Source of the DNA: Streptomyces californicus
Lineage (GTDB): Bacteria; Actinomycetota; Actinomycetes; Streptomycetales; Streptomycetaceae
Direction: 5' to 3'
DNA length: 64,000 bases
NCBI RefSeq assembly: GCF_000717645.1
Contig: NZ_JNZZ01000004.1
Coordinates: 290,325-354,324 of the forward strand
Below, in pieces: positions 59,824-64,000 of the stretch (position 1 is its first letter; every line of letters starts with the position of its first letter). The translations under genes and the position numbers were made by a program. The notes below the pieces were generated by a model. That model made no database searches. It was not told the DNA's origin and was given only the letters and a program-made list of their open reading frames with translations.

Positions 59824-61076
59824 CGATGCCGCACCCTGTGCCGTACGCCGTCCCGTACGCCGTCGTCCCGTACGCGCCCGGAGCCGGGCCGTCCGCCTGG
59901 CCGGAGGAGCTGCGCCGGATCGCCCGTCCCGAGGTGCTGGAGCGCTGGGGCGCGGTCGACCGGACCCCGCACGCGCCCCGCCTCGTGACCGTCCCCGGGG
60001 ACGGCGGCTGGGCGGCGGCCGCCCTGGTGACCGCGCGGCCCGGCACCGCCTACGCGAAGATCGTCGACGCCGTCGGGGACGTACCGGCGGCGGCCCGCGC
60101 GGTCGTCGCGTACGCGGAGGAGCAAGGGCTCGTCCAGGTCGTGTGGGAGGGCTGGACGGTGAGCGGTGAGGACGCGGCAGCCGCCGGGTTCGCCCCGCTG
60201 CGGCCCCCGCTCCCCGGCGGGACGGACGAACCGGCCGGGCCCCGCACCGGGTATGTGCGGTGGACGGCCGGGGAGGGCGTCGCCGAACCGGCGTACTACC
60301 GGCAGAGCACCCACTTCAGCTGCGGGGCCGTCACCGCGCTCCTCGCCCAGGTGCGGGCGGGCGTGGTCCGCCCGGAGTCACTCGACCGCGAGGCGGAGCT
60401 GACGCTCTGGCGGGACGCGACCAACTTCCCCGCCTGCGAGCCCGTGGGGCTCGGGGTCGCGGTCCGCCGGCGGTGGCCGTCGTCGTCCGTGGAGGTGTTC
60501 CTCGACACGGAGGAACCGGTGCTGCTGGACCATCTGGACGGCGACGAACGGGAGTGGCGGGCCGTCCTCCAGCGGGCGTCACGCGCGGACGCGGACCGGC
60601 TCGGGGTCCCGGTGCACGGGCGGCGGCTGTCCCTGGCGAAGCTGCGGGAGGCGGTCACGGGGAGCGGGACGGCCGAGGCGCGGGAGGCTTTCGCGGGGCG
60701 GGAGGCGGCCGAGGCGCGGGAGGCTTTCGCGGGGCGGGAGGCGGCCGAGGCGCGGGAGACCGGGGCGCGGGCGGTGGCCAAGGCGCGCGAGGCGGCCGAG
60801 GCGCGGGAGGCGGTCGCGGGGCCGGGCCGGTGCCGCCATGTGCTGCTGCTGGTCTCGCTGGCGACCATGCAGGGGTTCGACGTCCCGCACTGGGTGCTGT
60901 GCCACGGGGCGGTGCCCGGCGCGGTCGTGGTGGAGGATCCGTGGTTCAACACGGCGGCGGGCGAGACCTGGGTCGACGCCCATCTGCTACCGGTGGCGGA
61001 CGCGTCGCTGGACGCGATGTCCCTGCTCAGGGGCGAGGTCCGCGTACGGGGCGCGGTACTCATCGACGCGGGCTGA
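59820..61076 (+). CDS. Peptidase C39-like protein with GNAT-like N terminus, 418 aa
   Basis: The C-terminal half resembles C39-like cysteine peptidases: YYRQSTHFSCGAVTALLAQV with Cys168 as candidate nucleophile, then VPHWVLCHGAV with His357 and VVEDPWF with Asp373. The N-terminal part (KIVDAVGDVPAAARAVVAYA, EEQGLVQVVWEGWTVSGEDA, AAAGFAPLRPP) recalls a degenerate GNAT acetyltransferase, as in bifunctional DUF3335-type proteins. An Ala/Glu/Arg helix of 36-bp repeats interrupts the peptidase domain. The GTG overlaps the permease stop (GTGA). Activity and substrate unproven. Confidence 0.8.
   Translation: MTMPHPVPYAVPYAVVPYAPGAGPSAWPEELRRIARPEVLERWGAVDRTPHAPRLVTVPGDGGWAAAALVTARPGTAYAKIVDAVGDVPAAARAVVAYAEEQGLVQVVWEGWTVSGEDAAAAGFAPLRPPLPGGTDEPAGPRTGYVRWTAGEGVAEPAYYRQSTHFSCGAVTALLAQVRAGVVRPESLDREAELTLWRDATNFPACEPVGLGVAVRRRWPSSSVEVFLDTEEPVLLDHLDGDEREWRAVLQRASRADADRLGVPVHGRRLSLAKLREAVTGSGTAEAREAFAGREAAEAREAFAGREAAEARETGARAVAKAREAAEAREAVAGPGRCRHVLLLVSLATMQGFDVPHWVLCHGAVPGAVVVEDPWFNTAAGETWVDAHLLPVADASLDAMSLLRGEVRVRGAVLIDAG
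60672..60779 (+). repeat. 36-bp in-frame repeat in the C39-like gene
   Basis: Units of 36 bp starting at 60672, 60708 and 60744 (the third diverging at its end) encode AEAREAFAGREA. They lengthen a helical insert between the Cys and His regions of the peptidase. Confidence 0.9.
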
Positions 61077-61188
61077 GGGGCGGGACGTACGGAAGCCAGG
61101 GCTCCGGGAGAACGGGCTTGCGGCAGGCCGGGCTTCGGCGACCTGGGCCGGTGGCCGGGCCTGACGGGAGGGTCGGCCGGTGGCCGGG

Positions 61189-61395
61189 CTACGGGAGGTC
61201 GTGGCGTCGGCCTCGGCCGGTGACGCCCGCCTCCTCCGCGTACTCGCCCAGGACGACGACGCCGAACGCCGTCGTCACGAACACCTTCACGGCGCGGAGC
61301 GCGTCCCCGACGCGGTGGGGTCGGTGGTCACCGGTCGCCGCGGTCGCGCCGTGCGCGGGGCCGGTCGTACGGGGGTTCAGGGTGGCTGTGCTCAT
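61189..61395 (-). CDS. Small conserved protein, 68 aa
   Basis: A short basic/hydrophobic protein with HRVGDALRAVKVFVTTAFGV and VVLGEYAEEAGV, a pattern I have seen in other Streptomyces; possibly an amphipathic or single membrane helix. GGAG lies just 3-4 bases before the ATG at 61395. Function unknown. It is divergent from the helD gene with a 460-base gap. Confidence 0.6.
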   Translation of the reverse strand: MSTATLNPRTTGPAHGATAATGDHRPHRVGDALRAVKVFVTTAFGVVVLGEYAEEAGVTGRGRRHDLP

Positions 61396-61855
61396 GTCTC
61401 CATGGTGCTCCCGTCACCCGTTCGGGCGCGTCGGCCCGCAGACGGAATCCGTGCGTCGCCCGGGTCGGTCCGCAGACGGAAGGCCGGGGCGCGGCGCGTA
61501 GCCCTCCGGTACCGCACGGCCCGCACGCATCCCCTACGGGTGCCCCTGACCCCTCGTCCTCCGGGCGCACCCCGGCCCGCACGCCGGTCCGCGTACCGCT
61601 CGGGCCCGGTCACCGGCCGGGAGAGCCGTATTCCGTTTCGACCGGCCCCCGCCCTGTGACTACAATCGCCGGTCTGCCCGCCTCCCGAACCGTGGTACCG
61701 GCCTTTCACCGCCGGCAGCCGGGGGAGCGCCGCCGGCCGGACGGAAACCGGCCGACACCCCCGCACATCCACCTTTCGAGCGGACCGCCGCACCGGCCTC
61801 GGCCGGCCTCAGCGCGCGGCCCGCCGTCCTGCGTTGAAGAGCCGGAGGCAGCACC
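61396..61855. other. 460-base intergenic region upstream of the HelD gene
   Basis: No coding sequence is credible here. It holds a duplicated motif CCGCAGACGGAA (about 61435 and 61470) and, nearer the HelD gene, a good -35/-10 promoter. The transcript would have a leader of about 180 bases, GC-rich and probably structured, ending at a strong GGAGG before the GTG start. Confidence 0.65.
61637..61666 (+). promoter_or_regulatory. Candidate sigma-70-type promoter of the HelD gene
   Basis: TTCGAC (61637-61642) and TACAAT (61661-61666) are separated by 18 bases, a near-consensus vegetative promoter. Transcription would start around 61673. It is the only such pair visible in the gap. Confidence 0.55.
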
Positions 61856-63940
61856 GTGCCCGCGCACGTAGCGACAAGCGATTCCCCACCCGATCCCCAC
61901 GACCCGCTGGAGCGCGAACGCGCCCATCTCACCGCGTCGCGCGCCGCGCTGCGCGGGATGCGCGAGGACGTCCAGGCCCTCGACATCCGCGACGTCACCG
62001 CGAACTGGGTCAACGCCGCCGTGCTCCAGGCCCAGATCGACGACCGCATCAAGGCGCTCGCCGATCTCTCGCACACCCCGCTGTTCTTCGGCCGCCTCGA
62101 CTACCTGCACGCCGTCGGCGGCGACCTGGCCGAGGGGGCGGACGGCGAGCGGTTCTACATCGGCCGCCGGCACGTCCACGACGCCGCCGGCGACCCCATG
62201 GTCATCGACTGGCGCGCGCCGGTCTCCCAGCCGTACTACCAGGCGTCCCGCACCAGCCCCCAGGACGTGGGGCTGCGCCGCCGCTTCGGCTACACCGGCG
62301 GCGAGCTGACCGCGTACGAGGACGAGCACCTCACCGACCCCGCCGAGGCCGAGCAGACCAGCCGCCTCCTCCAGGCGGAGATCGAACGGCCCCGCGTCGG
62401 CCCGATGCGCGACATCGTCGCCACCATCCAGCCCGAGCAGGACGAGATCGTCCGCAGCGGACTCGGCGGCACGGTCTGCGTGCAGGGCGGGCCCGGCACC
62501 GGGAAGACCGCCGTGGGCCTGCACCGGGTGGCGTACCTGCTGTACGCGCACCGCGAGCGGCTCGCCCGCACCGGCACCCTGGTCATCGGGCCGAACCGTT
62601 CCTTCCTCCACTACATCGAACAGGTGCTGCCCGCCCTCGGGGAGTTGGAGGTCAAGCAGGCCACCGTCGACGACCTGGTGCGCACCGGCGTCGAGGTCCG
62701 GGGCGAGGACGAGGCCGCCACCGCCGTCGTCAAGGGCGACGCCCGGATGGCCGAGGTGCTGCGGCGGGCGATCCGCTCCCATGTGACCGCCCCCGTCGAA
62801 CCCGTCGTCGTGGTGCGCGGCTCCCGGCGCTGGCGGGTGCCCGCGTACGAGGTCCAGGAGATGGTCGACGAGCTGCTGGCCCGGGACATGCGGTACGGGG
62901 CCGCGCACGAGGCGCTGCCGCAGCGGATCGCGCACGCCGTCCTCGTACGGATGGAGGAGGCCGGGGAGGCCCCCGACGACCGGGTGCAGAACGCGGTGGC
63001 GCGGAACCCGGCGGTGAAGGCGGCCGTGAAGGCGATCTGGCCCGCCGTGGACCCGGCCAAGCTGGTGCTGCGGCTGCTGTCCGACGCGGAGTTCCTGGCC
63101 GCGCACGCGGACGGGCTGCTGAGCGAGGAGGAGCAGAAGCGGCTCCTGTGGGCGAAGCCGGCCCGCAGCGTGAAGTCGGCGAAGTGGTCGGCGGCGGACG
63201 CGGTGCTGATCGACGAGGCGAACGACCTGGTCGCCCGTACGCACTCGCTCGGCCATGTCGTCCTCGACGAGGCGCAGGACCTGTCGCCCATGCAGTACCG
63301 GGCGGTGGGGCGGCGGTGTTCGACCGGTTCCGCCACCGTCCTCGGCGACCTGGCGCAGGGGACGACGCCGTGGTCCACGGAGAGCTGGGGCGAGGCGCTG
63401 TTCCACCTGGACAAGGGGGACGCGGTGGTCGAGGAACTGACGGCCGGCTTCCGCGTGCCGCGCGAGGTCATCGCGTACGCCTCCCGGCTGCTGCCCGCGA
63501 TCTCGCCGGGGCTCGCGGCGGTGGAGTCGGTGCGTGAGTCGCCCGGTTCGCTGGTCGTACGGGAGGCGCCGGGCGGCGCGGACGGGCTGGACGCGGCCGT
63601 GGTCGCCGCCTGCGAGGAGTCGCTGCGGCACGAGGGGTCGATCGGGCTGATCGCCGCCGACGCCCGGATTCCGGTGCTGGGCGCGGCGCTGGCGGCGGCG
63701 GGGCACGCGTATCTGTCGCCGGGCGAGGAGACGACTGCCGAGTCCCGGCTGACGCTGGTGCCGGCGTCGCTGGCCAAGGGGCTGGAGTACGACTACGTGG
63801 TGCTGGACGAGCCGGCGGCCGTGGTCGACAGCGAACCGGACGAGCGGACCGGGCTGCGACGGCTGTACGTGGCGCTGACCCGTGCGGTGTCGGGGCTGAC
63901 GGTGCTGCACGCGGCGCCGCTGCCGGACGCGCTGGGGTAG
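61856..63940 (+). CDS. helD: HelD-family UvrD-like helicase (RNA polymerase recycling factor), 694 aa
   Basis: A HelD protein: coiled-coil N terminus (ERAHLTASRAALRGMREDVQ), then the SF1 ATPase core split by inserted arms. Motifs: DEIVRSGLGGTVCVQGGPGTGKT (Walker A, Lys217), VVLDEAQDLSPMQYRAV (motif II), LGDLAQGTTPWSTESWGEAL (motif III), and RRLYVALTRAVSGL at the end (motif VI). Such proteins dissociate stalled RNA polymerase from DNA, and some Streptomyces paralogues (HelR) protect it from rifamycin. Whether this one does cannot be told. The 5' GTG has GGAGG upstream; the gene ends 60 bases before the window edge. Confidence 0.93.
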   Translation: MPAHVATSDSPPDPHDPLERERAHLTASRAALRGMREDVQALDIRDVTANWVNAAVLQAQIDDRIKALADLSHTPLFFGRLDYLHAVGGDLAEGADGERFYIGRRHVHDAAGDPMVIDWRAPVSQPYYQASRTSPQDVGLRRRFGYTGGELTAYEDEHLTDPAEAEQTSRLLQAEIERPRVGPMRDIVATIQPEQDEIVRSGLGGTVCVQGGPGTGKTAVGLHRVAYLLYAHRERLARTGTLVIGPNRSFLHYIEQVLPALGELEVKQATVDDLVRTGVEVRGEDEAATAVVKGDARMAEVLRRAIRSHVTAPVEPVVVVRGSRRWRVPAYEVQEMVDELLARDMRYGAAHEALPQRIAHAVLVRMEEAGEAPDDRVQNAVARNPAVKAAVKAIWPAVDPAKLVLRLLSDAEFLAAHADGLLSEEEQKRLLWAKPARSVKSAKWSAADAVLIDEANDLVARTHSLGHVVLDEAQDLSPMQYRAVGRRCSTGSATVLGDLAQGTTPWSTESWGEALFHLDKGDAVVEELTAGFRVPREVIAYASRLLPAISPGLAAVESVRESPGSLVVREAPGGADGLDAAVVAACEESLRHEGSIGLIAADARIPVLGAALAAAGHAYLSPGEETTAESRLTLVPASLAKGLEYDYVVLDEPAAVVDSEPDERTGLRRLYVALTRAVSGLTVLHAAPLPDALG

Positions 63941-64000
63941 GACCGCCGCGTCGGGGCGGGGCGTGGGGCTCCATGGGCCCGGGGCTCGGGGGCCCTGGGC

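Noticed and set aside
1..64000. tRNA, rRNA or secondary-metabolite cluster genes
   Set aside because: No cloverleaf-type sequence, rRNA segment, polyketide synthase, NRPS, terpene or RiPP genes were recognised. The two siderophore loci have only uptake genes.

Overview
The window is a piece of the linear chromosome of a Streptomyces (or a very close actinomycete). The base composition is very GC-rich with strong third-codon GC bias, GTG starts are common, and many genes belong to families largely confined to streptomycetes (DUF5133, DUF2530, DUF2771, DUF3027, DUF6411). The futalosine-route menaquinone genes mqnB and mqnD sit together beside a cold-shock gene, an arrangement also known from S. 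coelicolor (SCO4327/SCO4326). I see no rRNA, tRNA, CRISPR array, complete insertion sequence, prophage or biosynthetic gene cluster.

Layout. 0-5.3 kb: small unknown genes, a SAM methyltransferase-like protein, a VOC protein divergent from a proline iminopeptidase, then a patch of visibly lower GC (about 3.54-4.6 kb) with two orphan genes. 5.4-11.8 kb: a CsbD stress protein, DUF5133, a degenerate GHKL ATPase, and a three-gene envelope/lipid cluster (PAP2-diacylglycerol-kinase fusion, YihY/BrkB, PAP2). 11.9-18.6 kb: aldo/keto reductase; a divergent TetR-amidase pair; Uma2 nuclease; a MarR-MFS efflux operon; a ribbon-helix-helix protein carrying a tandem-repeat tail. 18.7-34.6 kb: conserved housekeeping stretch with an NCS2 purine permease, DUF2530, a P-type ATPase, a secreted protein, a 1069-residue sacsin/Hsp90-like ATPase, DUF3027, MFS, DUF2771, mqnB-mqnD and a cold-shock protein. 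35-43.7 kb: a TetR-oxidoreductase pair, a HAD hydrolase, an iron-box-preceded ferric-siderophore ABC operon (permease, permease, ATPase, lipoprotein), and a divergent hydrolase-TetR pair. 44-54.1 kb: an XPB-like helicase and its motorless helicase-associated/WYL partner, separated by about 4.6 kb that includes an AAA ATPase-RloB pair, a likely anti-phage module, preceded by a perfect 28-bp hairpin. 54.2-61.1 kb: an AraC regulator and a second, translationally coupled ferric-siderophore operon (ATPase, lipoprotein, fused double permease, C39-like cysteine peptidase) behind a good iron box. 61.2-63.9 kb: a small conserved protein and a HelD-type RNA-polymerase recycling helicase.

Functional links. 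The two siderophore operons probably respond to iron through DmdR/IdeR-type repressors and import different ferric chelates. Three divergent TetR pairs each have clear palindromic operators in the shared intergenic DNA. The most unusual items are the RloA/RloB-like pair with its leader hairpin, the cysteine-peptidase-like last gene of the second siderophore operon, and several in-frame tandem-repeat expansions in otherwise ordinary genes. All functional names come from reading motifs by eye; no database search was run.
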